This document shows positions 1 to 5,472 of a stretch of DNA of 11,779 bases, in pieces. The position numbers and the translations under genes were made by a program. The stretch comes from Nitrosomonadales bacterium (GTDB taxonomy: Bacteria; Pseudomonadota; Gammaproteobacteria; Burkholderiales; Sulfuricellaceae). The stretch spans positions 1 through 11,779 of the forward strand of contig PQAG01000212.1 of assembly GCA_003104895.1 (NCBI GenBank). The letters are read 5' to 3'. Under the pieces are notes generated by a model. That model worked only from the letters and a program-made list of their open reading frames with translations, was not told the origin of the DNA and did not search any database. Within the stretch, counting starts at the first letter, position 1. Each line of letters starts with the position of its first letter.

Positions 1-695
1 GCGGCCGGGTCAGCCAGAGGCGCCGTTGCCGGCCGGTTGAGCAGGGCGTTCAGCTTGATCCTGCTGTGATGGACTGCATTTTCCAGGACCACCAGATCGC
101 CGCGGATGGCGGTCTGTTCGAGCTGTGCCCGGATGGCGTCCTGTTGCGGGACGAGGCCGCTGGCATAGCGCGCCTGGGCGACTTTTTCCAGCCGTCCGGT
201 CAGGTCGAGCAATTCCCTGTTGAGGGCTTCGGCGCGGGAAAAGACGTAATACTCCGCAAAACTGGTCTTGATGCGCGCTGCCAGCTCTTCCCAGCCTGCG
301 TTGGCTCGGCCCTGTGCCTGGTGCGCCTCGGCTTCCGCAATCCCGCGCCTGAGATCGCGTTTGCCCCAGAACGGCAGCGCCTGAATCAGCGTGTATTTTG
401 TGCTGCTGGCCGTGCCGGGCAGCAGGTTGACGCTGGAAGCCGTGCCCTGACGGGTGATGTCCATCAGTTCGGTGCGCAGCATGGGGTCCGGCAAGGCGCC
501 GGCGCTATCGATCCGTTCCGTTGCGGCCTGCGCTTCATGCTTCATCGCGGCAAGCTCGGGATTGGCGTCGCGAGCCAGTTTCAGCAGGCTTTCCACGTTT
601 GCGCCTGGCAGCGTGCCGGCAACTGCCGGCAGCGCCAGCAGCAGGACAAGCAAAACCGCTGTTCCAGGCGTGATGATACGGCGATGTGATTTCAT
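1..695 (-). CDS. TolC/CusC/CzcC-family outer-membrane efflux channel, N-terminal part (runs off window)
   Basis: This is the N-terminal 231 residues of an outer-membrane efflux protein, the channel component of a tripartite RND exporter. The start is the ATG at 695-693 on the minus strand, preceded by GAGGAGGA about nine bases upstream. Residues 1-26 form a signal peptide (basic KSHRR, then a Leu/Ala/Val core, ending AVA-G). The mature part begins with a helix ending in ARDANPELAA, then a region with LIQALPFWGKR, then long Ala/Glu/Arg-rich helices containing QARYASGLVPQQDAIRAQ, as in the first OEP repeat of CzcC/CusC proteins. No stop is seen; the gene continues left of base 1. It lies 55 bp downstream of a CusF-like gene, which argues for a copper/silver or heavy-metal exporter rather than a drug pump. 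The membrane-fusion and RND pump genes would be expected next, outside the window. The family call is firm; the metal is inferred from context. Confidence 0.88.
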   Translation of the reverse strand, partial: MKSHRRIITPGTAVLLVLLLALPAVAGTLPGANVESLLKLARDANPELAAMKHEAQAATERIDSAGALPDPMLRTELMDITRQGTASSVNLLPGTASSTKYTLIQALPFWGKRDLRRGIAEAEAHQAQGRANAGWEELAARIKTSFAEYYVFSRAEALNRELLDLTGRLEKVAQARYASGLVPQQDAIRAQLEQTAIRGDLVVLENAVHHSRIKLNALLNRPATAPLADPA

Positions 696-720
696 GGCCG
701 CGGTTCCTCCTCAGGCAAGG

Positions 721-747
721 CGGCGGACGGCACCAGGCCGCCCGCCG
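721..747 (-). other. Strong intercistronic RNA hairpin in the metal-efflux operon
   Basis: In the minus-strand transcript, an 11-base GC-rich arm (CGGCGGGCGGC), a 5-base loop (CUGGU) and the complementary arm (GCCGUCCGCCG) can form an 11-bp stem with one G-U pair. It sits between the stop codon of the CusF-like gene (751) and the ribosome binding site of the channel gene (about 705-711). No T-run follows, so it is unlikely to be an intrinsic terminator. It could stabilise the upstream message, pause polymerase, or affect translation of the channel gene. Its function is inferred. Confidence 0.6.
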
Positions 748-750
748 GTT

Positions 751-1053
751 TTACTTGACGGTCTCGATATGCGAGATCACATAGCCCGCCCTGGGATCTT
801 TGCTCAGGCCAAATGAAACCACCTGGCCGGATTTGAGCCCGGACAGGATTTTCCTGTCGGCGACCTTGATATCCATGGTCATGGCGGGCCACTTGATGGC
901 GGGAATGGCCTCGTGGGAAATGTTCACCGATCCGGCCTCGGTGTTGATCCTGTTGATCGTGCCCCTGCCGCTGGCCGCATCGGCGGCATGGAGGGGGGAA
1001 ACTGCAGCCAGCATGGCGAAGGCTGCGATGAAGGTGCTCAGCGCTTTTTTCAT
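751..1053 (-). CDS. cusF: CusF-like periplasmic copper-binding protein
   Basis: This 100-residue exported protein belongs to the CusF family, small periplasmic beta-barrel metallochaperones that pass Cu(I)/Ag(I) to a CusCBA-type exporter. Residues 1-23 are a signal peptide (MKKALSTFIAAFAML..., ending LHA). The family's metal site is intact: NISHEAIPAIKWPAMTM places the His ligand at residue 47, the capping Trp at 55 and the Met ligands at 58 and 60. I chose the ATG at 1053 because AAGGA lies seven bases upstream; an in-frame ATG at 1083 would add ten residues before the signal peptide and has no better support. The gene lies between a Cys/His-rich exported protein (82 bp upstream) and a channel gene (55 bp downstream), so it is probably cotranscribed with both. 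In some relatives CusF is fused to CusB; here it stands alone. Confidence 0.9.
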   Translation of the reverse strand: MKKALSTFIAAFAMLAAVSPLHAADAASGRGTINRINTEAGSVNISHEAIPAIKWPAMTMDIKVADRKILSGLKSGQVVSFGLSKDPRAGYVISHIETVK

Positions 1054-1134
1054 GATGTATTCCTTGATGAGATGCAACAACAAGCAATTGACGCAAGGCG
1101 CAACTGCATGATTTTCAGGTTGATACGGAAAGGC

Positions 1135-1506
1135 TCAGGAAAAAAACGCGAGAGGCGGGCGCTGCGGTTGTTCAGGGAAGAACAGGTAAAAGGAATTTTT
1201 TAATGGGTGTTGAAACGGGCTGCTGCTGTCCCCGCCGAGCGCCAGGGGGGCAACGATCAGCGCAGGCTGGACGATCAGATGGCAGGGGAAGCAGTCGTCG
1301 CAGGCTGCGCCACTCTTGGCAATGGATTTGTCATGGTGCGGGGGGGCTTTCTGGCCATGGCATCCTGCATGCTCCCCGGAGGCTGTTTGCATGGCGCCAT
1401 CTTCGTGCTGGTGCAGGCAAAAGGGCATGGCCTCGATGGCGTAGCCTTGCATGGGCAGCCACACGAGCATGAAAGCAAGCATCATTCGGGCGAGTAAGAT
1501 TTTCAT
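1135..1506 (-). CDS. Small exported Cys/His-rich metal-binding protein (CopL/CzcI/DUF2946-like)
   Basis: A 123-residue protein with an N-terminal signal sequence (MKILLARMMLAFMLVWLPMQGYA). The middle is rich in His and Cys: CLHQHE, EHAGCHGQ, PPHHDK, and a CDDCFPCH cluster near residues 69-76. The C-terminus has a hydrophobic patch followed by PEQPQRPPLA. A short Cys/His-rich exported protein ending in a P-E-x-P-x-RPPLA-type tail, and encoded at the head of copper or cobalt-zinc-cadmium efflux operons, is typical of small proteins annotated CopL, CzcI or DUF2946. Their mechanism is poorly known; metal binding or regulation in the periplasm is usually assumed. The start at 1506 has no clear Shine-Dalgarno sequence, but it gives a complete signal peptide. 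The gene appears to be the first of the leftward operon. The metal-binding role is inferred from composition and context. Confidence 0.75.
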   Translation of the reverse strand: MKILLARMMLAFMLVWLPMQGYAIEAMPFCLHQHEDGAMQTASGEHAGCHGQKAPPHHDKSIAKSGAACDDCFPCHLIVQPALIVAPLALGGDSSSPFQHPLKNSFYLFFPEQPQRPPLAFFS

Positions 1507-1538
1507 GAAACCGGTTGAATCATGATGGAATGGTTCTC

Positions 1539-1567
1539 AATATACTTACGACATGCCTGCAATGCAA
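1539..1567 (-). promoter_or_regulatory. Candidate sigma-70 promoter for the leftward metal-efflux operon
   Basis: Reading the minus strand, TTGCAT (1567-1562) and TATATT (1544-1539) are separated by 17 bases. The -10 matches consensus at five of six positions, the -35 at three. Transcription would begin about 25 bases before the ATG at 1506. The downstream sequence GAGAACCATTCC is faintly like a Fur half-site, too weak to call. Confidence 0.45.
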
Positions 1568-1601
1568 CAAGTTCGACCATGCAAACCTTCAGGCTGCTTG
1601 C

Positions 1602-1629
1602 TTGACATGCCAGACGCATCCGGCACAAT
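1602..1629 (+). promoter_or_regulatory. Candidate sigma-70 promoter for the EAL-HDOD gene
   Basis: A perfect -35 TTGACA (1602-1607) is followed after 16 bases by CACAAT (1624-1629), which matches the -10 consensus at four of six positions. The start of transcription would fall near 1636, giving a leader of about 16 bases that contains the AAGGA ribosome binding site (1638-1642). This promoter lies back to back with the minus-strand promoter for the metal operon. Confidence 0.5.
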
Positions 1630-1651
1630 GGCTTGTAAAGGAATTGCCATC

Positions 1652-3100
1652 ATGTTCGATAAACTCAAATCCATCTTCAATGCACAGCCAGCCGGGCCGG
1701 CCAGGACCGAAGAAAAGACTATCGTGCCAGAGCCTTTGCCGGAACTGCCTCCCGAGGGCAAGCCCGGCTCTTCATTCTCAGACGCCAAGCGGGTGGATAC
1801 GGGCGAAGCTGTCGAGCAGGATGTGGTCACCAGCCTGCTCGACATCGAAACCAACGGCCAGCGCAATGATGCGGTGGCGCTGCGGCTGCGCTTCCTGCGT
1901 CGCGAGCCGGTGCTGGATCGTTCCGAACACCTGGTCGGCTATGAACTGGCACTGCGCAACCGGCGCTCTCTGGCGGATAAAAAGCCGGATGACACGGTGA
2001 TGCTGATGCATGACCAGATGCTCATCAGGAGCATTCTTGATCTGGGCGCCGAGCGCCTGCTGCAGGGCAAGCTGGCCTTTATCAATGTTTCTCCCGTCAT
2101 TCTCGACCACCCTCTGCTGGAGCGGCTTCCCGGAAACAACATGGTGCTGGTCCTGCAGCCGCAGGAGGAATTTGCCGGACGGATACTGGAACGCTGCCGT
2201 CAGCTGAAGGAGCGCGGTTTCAAATTCGCCGTGGATAACCCGCGCAACCGTCCAGAGTATCTTCCCTGGTGCAAGATCGCCGATTATGTGCGCTTCGATA
2301 TCTCCCAAACCGATGCGCTGGAACTGGGCAAGGAGGTCGTTGCGATCCTGAAGGAAGCGGTGCGCCCCCTGATTGCGGTGGGCGTGAATTCCGAAGAGCA
2401 TCTGGAAGCCTGCCGCAAGCTGGCTTTCAATTATTTCTCTGGCTACTACTTCACCCGGCCGCAGCTCACGGCCCACCATCGCCTTGACAACCATCGCCTC
2501 AAGGTGATCGAGCTGCTCAACCTGGTGCGCAGTCATGCCGAGATCAGGGAGCTCGAGGCCAGCGTCAAGCGCGATGCGGCCATTACTTACAGGATACTGC
2601 GCTACATCAACTCGCCCGTGAACGGCCTGCGTCAGGAAATCCGTTCCATCGCGCACGCCATGACGCTGCTGGGCTATGACCAGCTCTACCGCTGGCTGAC
2701 GCTGCTGCTGTTTACCAGCGGGAAAGCCGACCCCCGCAGCCAGCTGCTGCTCAAAAATGCGCTGGTGCGTGCACGCCTGGTGGAGTTGCTGGGCAGGGAA
2801 AAAATTTCAGGCGCGGAGCAGGACGGCCTGTTCCTGGTGGGCATTCTTTCGCAGCTGGAAGCGCTGCTGAATATCCCGATCGAAAAGGCACTGGAGAATT
2901 TTCACCTTCCGCAGCAGGTTTCGCTGGCCCTGCTGAAAGGCGAGGGCATTTACGCGCCCTACCTCGATCTGGCGATCGCCTGCGAGGAGTCCGAGCAGGA
3001 AGCGATCGAGGTGCTGGCGGCGGTCTGCGGTCTGGATGCAGCCAAGGTCAATGCCGCTCATGTGGACGCGCTGGTGTGGGCGGAAGAAGTTGAGAGCTGA
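1652..3100 (+). CDS. YuxH-type signalling protein: degenerate EAL domain plus HDOD domain
   Basis: A 482-residue cytoplasmic protein of the type described as 'EAL and modified HD-GYP (HDOD) domain'. Residues 1-70 are a variable, Pro/Glu-rich N-terminus. Residues about 78-275 are an EAL fold that starts REPVLDRSEHLVGYELALR; the catalytic EAL reads ELA, and the DDFG motif is replaced by DNPR, so c-di-GMP hydrolysis is not expected. Residues about 283-400 match HDOD (ELEASVKRDAAITYRILRYI, then SIAHAMTLLGYDQLYRWL); the His-Asp pair of true HD enzymes is absent (LFLVGILSQLE), so this is a binding or scaffold module. The ATG at 1652 has AAGGA nine bases upstream and a promoter immediately before it; an in-frame ATG at 1553 would place 33 non-family residues in front and overlap that promoter. 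The gene is transcribed away from the metal operon and appears monocistronic. Its partner is unknown. Confidence 0.88.
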   Translation: MFDKLKSIFNAQPAGPARTEEKTIVPEPLPELPPEGKPGSSFSDAKRVDTGEAVEQDVVTSLLDIETNGQRNDAVALRLRFLRREPVLDRSEHLVGYELALRNRRSLADKKPDDTVMLMHDQMLIRSILDLGAERLLQGKLAFINVSPVILDHPLLERLPGNNMVLVLQPQEEFAGRILERCRQLKERGFKFAVDNPRNRPEYLPWCKIADYVRFDISQTDALELGKEVVAILKEAVRPLIAVGVNSEEHLEACRKLAFNYFSGYYFTRPQLTAHHRLDNHRLKVIELLNLVRSHAEIRELEASVKRDAAITYRILRYINSPVNGLRQEIRSIAHAMTLLGYDQLYRWLTLLLFTSGKADPRSQLLLKNALVRARLVELLGREKISGAEQDGLFLVGILSQLEALLNIPIEKALENFHLPQQVSLALLKGEGIYAPYLDLAIACEESEQEAIEVLAAVCGLDAAKVNAAHVDALVWAEEVES

Positions 3101-3219
3101 GCGCATGTGATGCGCCCAGGCTGCTACAATGGGCATCGGGAATGGGTTTTTGTGATCCTGATGCGGAATTAGTGAGCAGGTTCATACGATAGGCAGGGGA
3201 AAACCGGGGAGCAAGGATA

Positions 3220-3453
3220 GTGAAGAGAAGTTTTGGAAAGAAAGTGGCATTTGGCTTTTCCGTGTTGTCTTATGCAGGTTCCATTGCAGCAATGGTGCTG
3301 TTCGCCTTTGTCTTTCCGCAACGCGGCGCCGCCGACCCGGTGGCTGCCAGTCTGCTCGCCACCATCTTTTTTCTCGCCAGCTGCGGCGTGGTGCTGTATT
3401 TCATCAGCCAGCCGCCGCGTTATGAATTGCAACCCTGGGATCAGGGGCAGTAG
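3220..3453 (+). CDS. Small two-helix inner-membrane protein, function unknown
   Basis: A 77-residue protein starting with GTG at 3220, with GGGGA nine bases and AAGGA two bases upstream. A basic N-terminus (MKRSFGKK) is followed by two hydrophobic stretches, roughly residues 9-32 (VAFGFSVLSYAGSIAAMVLF) and 42-63 (VAASLLATIFFLASCGVVLYF), separated by a short FPQRGAADP loop. The tail ISQPPRYELQPWDQGQ is polar. Two helices with a basic N-terminus suggest both ends are cytoplasmic. I do not recognise a family. It lies alone between the EAL-HDOD gene and a tRNA gene. The reading frame is supported by the coherent hydrophobicity pattern and ribosome binding site, but not by homology I can name. Confidence 0.6.
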   Translation: MKRSFGKKVAFGFSVLSYAGSIAAMVLFAFVFPQRGAADPVAASLLATIFFLASCGVVLYFISQPPRYELQPWDQGQ

Positions 3454-3499
3454 AAGGTAAGGGCTTGCGTCTAAATTATTCATTAACGAGCCCTAATGC

Positions 3500-3528
3500 T
3501 GGACGAAACCCCGGTTCGCCCCTATAAT
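3500..3528 (+). promoter_or_regulatory. Promoter of the tRNA-Ser gene
   Basis: TGGACG (3500-3505) and a perfect TATAAT (3523-3528) are 17 bases apart, and the tRNA begins 16 bases after the -10. The discriminator just after the -10 is GC-rich (TGCCGCC), as expected for a stringently controlled stable-RNA promoter. An AT-rich stretch (about 3471-3487) lies upstream, near where an UP element would sit. A bulged inverted repeat AGGGCT/AGCCCT (3460-3465 and 3489-3494) surrounds that stretch. Confidence 0.7.
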
Positions 3529-3543
3529 TGCCGCCTTCCATCA

Positions 3544-3634
3544 GGAGAGGTGGATGAGTGGTTTAAGTCGCACGCCTGGAAAGCGTGTTTAGGATAATAT
3601 CCTAACGCGGGTTCGAATCCCGCCCTCTCCGCCA
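3544..3634 (+). tRNA. tRNA-Ser (anticodon GGA)
   Basis: The acceptor stem GGAGAGG (3544-3550) pairs with CCTCTCC (3624-3630), followed by discriminator G and an encoded CCA. The anticodon stem is CACGC/GCGTG (3571-3575, 3583-3587) with loop CTGGAAA, so the anticodon is GGA (3578-3580), reading UCC/UCU serine codons. The long variable arm typical of serine tRNAs is present, with TAGGAT/ATCCTA around AAT. The T arm is GCGGG-TTCGAAT-CCCGC. All arms are intact. Confidence 0.97.
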
Positions 3635-3645
3635 GTTACGCTGCA

Positions 3646-3684
3646 GGCGATTCAAATCGCCAAATCCTGAATCTTCTCTTTTTT
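3646..3684 (+). terminator. Possible terminator downstream of tRNA-Ser
   Basis: GGCGAT-TCAA-ATCGCC (3646-3661) forms a perfect 6-bp stem with a 4-base loop 12 bases after the tRNA. The T-rich tract (TCTTCTCTTTTTT, about 3672-3684) starts some ten bases further on rather than directly after the stem, so this is an imperfect intrinsic terminator. Confidence 0.35.
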
Positions 3685-3782
3685 GAGGGCCGTGCTGACG
3701 CAAGGTGAGCCGTAAGCCCTCGAAAATGCGCTTCGAGTTCTGCGTGTAGAGCTTCTGTTTCCGGAATAAGCCCCGCTTCCAT

Positions 3783-3809
3783 TTGACAAATACGTTTTCG
3801 TCGTATTCA
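3783..3809 (+). promoter_or_regulatory. Candidate promoter with an embedded inverted repeat, upstream of the stand-alone receiver gene
   Basis: A perfect TTGACA (3783-3788) lies 129 bases before the receiver gene. Directly after it is an inverted repeat, AATACG (3789-3794), a 7-base centre, CGTATT (3802-3807). The best -10 (TATTCA, 3804-3809) is poor and the spacing is only 15 bases, so the promoter may need an activator, or the repeat may be a repressor site. Neither is shown. Confidence 0.3.
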
Positions 3810-3916
3810 CCGTTGTTTTATCGTTTCCATGTTCCATGGTTAAATGCCGGGAATTAGCGTCGGGCCGGCATGTTCTGGCACTTTACGCATTGGCGGCGAA
3901 TATGGGAGGAACAGGC

Positions 3917-4693
3917 ATGGAACGCACGATTCTTCTGGTAGATGACGAGGCCAATATCCTTTCCGCCCTGACACGGACGCTGCGTCCTCAGGGATACCGC
4001 ATCCTGCGTGCAGGAAGCGGCCGGGAAGGCCTCGAACTGCTGGCGCACAATGAAGCCGGTGTGATCGTTTCTGACCAGCGCATGCCGGAAATGACCGGGG
4101 TGGAGTTTCTCAAACAGGTGCGCGACCTGTATCCGGACACGGTGCGCATCGTGCTCTCCGGCTATACCGAACTGAGTTCGATCACTGACGCCATCAACCG
4201 GGGCGCGATCTACAAATTCCTTACCAAGCCCTGGGAGGACGATCTGCTGCGCGCCAATATCGAGGAGGCATTTCAGCGTTATGAAATGAAGCAGGAGAAC
4301 GACCGCCTCAGCCGTGAACTGGAAAAGCGGGTGGAGGAGAAAACGCTGGCATTGACGCGCAGCCTCAAGATCCTGCAGGTCTCGCAGGAAGTGCTGGAAG
4401 CTCTACCCTTGGCCGTCATCGGTATTGGCAGCGATGGATTCATCGCCGTCGCCAACTCCATGGCCCACCATCTGCTTGGACGGGGAGGAGAAAGGCCGCT
4501 GCTGGGCATGCCGGCGCAGGAGGCCATTCCGCAAGAACTGCTGGATTGCGCTGAAGATGCCATTGTCACCATGCCAGACGGGATGCGCTTCCATCGCTGG
4601 CAAAGCACGATGGGGCGCCTGTCTCACTCGCAGGGGGTCGTGCTGGCCTTTGCGCCACAACGGCAAATAGAACACGTGAATGAGGATGCATGA
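3917..4693 (+). CDS. Response regulator: receiver, coiled coil, PAS-like domain; no DNA-binding or enzymatic output
   Basis: A 258-residue cytoplasmic protein. Residues 3-122 are a receiver with acidic residues D9, D10, E11, phospho-acceptor D53 (VSDQRMPEMTG), S81 at the switch position and K104 (FLTKPW). Residues about 123-160 form a coiled coil, followed by a PAS-like fold (LPLAVIGIGSDGFIAVAN, about 163-250). There is no HTH, GGDEF or HD domain, so output is probably protein-protein contact or sensing through the PAS-like part. The ATG at 3917 has GGGAGGA six bases upstream and starts where the receiver fold should; the longer in-frame start at 3836 is rejected. The whole protein is paralogous to residues 932-1199 of the 1199-residue protein encoded at 5473. 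It is followed after 60 bases by a FixJ-type regulator. No kinase lies next to it; the nearest is the GAF kinase at 10249. Confidence 0.88.
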   Translation: MERTILLVDDEANILSALTRTLRPQGYRILRAGSGREGLELLAHNEAGVIVSDQRMPEMTGVEFLKQVRDLYPDTVRIVLSGYTELSSITDAINRGAIYKFLTKPWEDDLLRANIEEAFQRYEMKQENDRLSRELEKRVEEKTLALTRSLKILQVSQEVLEALPLAVIGIGSDGFIAVANSMAHHLLGRGGERPLLGMPAQEAIPQELLDCAEDAIVTMPDGMRFHRWQSTMGRLSHSQGVVLAFAPQRQIEHVNEDA

Positions 4694-4753
4694 GATATTG
4701 AACAACCTGCAACCGGTCCGGCCTGGGAATCCCGGATTGGGCTGAGCCTCCCT

Positions 4754-5410
4754 ATGAAACCTGATCCGACAGTTTTTATCGTGGACGACGACGCCGGAAT
4801 GCGCAGTGCGCTGTACCGGCTGGTACGTTCGGCGGGAATGAGAGCGGAATCTTTCGCCAGCGCACTGGAATTTCTCGCTGTCTATCATTCCGGCTGCCCG
4901 GGCTGCTTGCTGCTCGATGTGCAAATGCCTCGCATGGGCGGGCTGGAACTGCAGCGGCGCCTCAAGCTCGAGCGCATCGACATCCCCATTATTTTTCTTA
5001 CCGCCTACGGCAACGTGCCTGCGGCAGTCGGCGCGATGAAGCTGGGTGCGCTGGATTTTCTCGAAAAGCCATTCGATAACGAGGAGCTGCTTGACCGCCT
5101 GCGCCAAGCCATCCAGATGGATGCGGCCGCCCGCCTTAAGCGCCGCCGCCACAGCCAGATTAGCCAGCGGCTGGCACAGCTTACCCCGCGCGAGCATGAA
5201 ATCATGGACATGCTGGTTGCCGGCAAACCCAACAAAGCCATTGCCGGCCTGCTCGGATTAAGCGTGAGGACGGTGGAAACGCACCGGGCCAACATCATGG
5301 ACAAGATGCGGGCCGGGTCCCTGTCCGAACTAGTACGAATGGACCTGGATTTCAAGGCGGCAAAACATGATAATCAAGTCCCTTTATACCTTTATCCGTA
5401 TTTATACTGA
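4754..5410 (+). CDS. FixJ/NarL-type response regulator (receiver plus LuxR-type HTH)
   Basis: A 218-residue DNA-binding response regulator. Residues 5-120 are a receiver with D11-D13, phospho-acceptor D55 (LLLDVQMPRMGG), T83 (FLTAYG) and K105 (EKPF), the FixJ/TodT pattern. Residues about 142-197 are a LuxR-type helix-turn-helix (LTPREHEIMDMLVAGKPNK, then LSVRTVETHRANIMDKM). Phosphorylation should release the HTH to activate target promoters. The ATG at 4754 puts the first beta-strand at residue 6-10, as usual, but has no clear Shine-Dalgarno; a small GGCT/AGCC repeat sits where one would be. The last residues (VPLYLYPYLY) extend past the normal end of the domain and are encoded by a TTTATAC repeat. 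No partner kinase of the FixL type is adjacent. It is 60 bp after the stand-alone receiver and 62 bp before the large sensor gene, so it may be cotranscribed with either. Confidence 0.93.
   Translation: MKPDPTVFIVDDDAGMRSALYRLVRSAGMRAESFASALEFLAVYHSGCPGCLLLDVQMPRMGGLELQRRLKLERIDIPIIFLTAYGNVPAAVGAMKLGALDFLEKPFDNEELLDRLRQAIQMDAAARLKRRRHSQISQRLAQLTPREHEIMDMLVAGKPNKAIAGLLGLSVRTVETHRANIMDKMRAGSLSELVRMDLDFKAAKHDNQVPLYLYPYLY
5383..5407 (+). repeat. Short direct repeat TTTATAC at the end of the FixJ-type gene
   Basis: TTTATAC occurs at 5383-5389 and 5401-5407, with a near copy TTTATCC at 5391-5397. The repeats encode the unusual Tyr/Leu/Pro C-terminus of the regulator and end at its stop codon. They could be slippage-derived or part of a binding site for the following gene; the TATACT at 5403-5408 resembles a -10, but there is no -35 at proper spacing. 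Confidence 0.55.
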
Positions 5411-5472
5411 TGCCAGAGTTTTCTGCTGCGGTTACATTATCTGGCTCACACGCGATCTGACAGGAAAGATGT

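Larger units (their letters stand above)
3635..3916. other. 282-bp intergenic stretch without a convincing gene
   Basis: This interval between the tRNA and the first signalling gene contains the possible tRNA terminator, a second hairpin CTCGAA/TTCGAG (3719-3724, 3732-3737), and a candidate promoter near 3783. The minus strand is unusually open: one frame has 71 codons without a stop (about 3817-3605) but no ATG, another has a 48-codon ATG-started frame (3782-3636). None has a ribosome binding site or a family I recognise. A decayed gene fragment next to a tRNA is possible; so is chance. Confidence 0.5.

Noticed and set aside
66..689. 207-codon plus-strand frame opposite the channel gene
   Set aside because: It is antisense to a coding region with a signal peptide and family motifs; its translation shows no domain.
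1524..1545. Fur-box-like sequence GAGAACCATTCC on the minus strand downstream of the metal-operon -10
   Set aside because: Too many mismatches to the Fur consensus for a call, and the operon looks copper-related.
1581..1600. ACCTTC near a CueR (MerR-type) operator
   Set aside because: Only one half-site is present; no GAAGGT partner at the spacing a MerR-type promoter needs.
3101..3151. Hairpin GCGCAT/ATGCGC after the EAL-HDOD gene as a terminator
   Set aside because: The 6-bp stem has no adjacent T-run; the nearest T-tract is about 30 bases further on, and the alternative stem with TGGGCATC has bulges.
3876..3893. TGGCAC followed by TTGG, like a sigma-54 promoter before the receiver gene
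   Set aside because: The GG-to-GC distance is two bases short of the strict sigma-54 spacing, and the -12 element is wrong.
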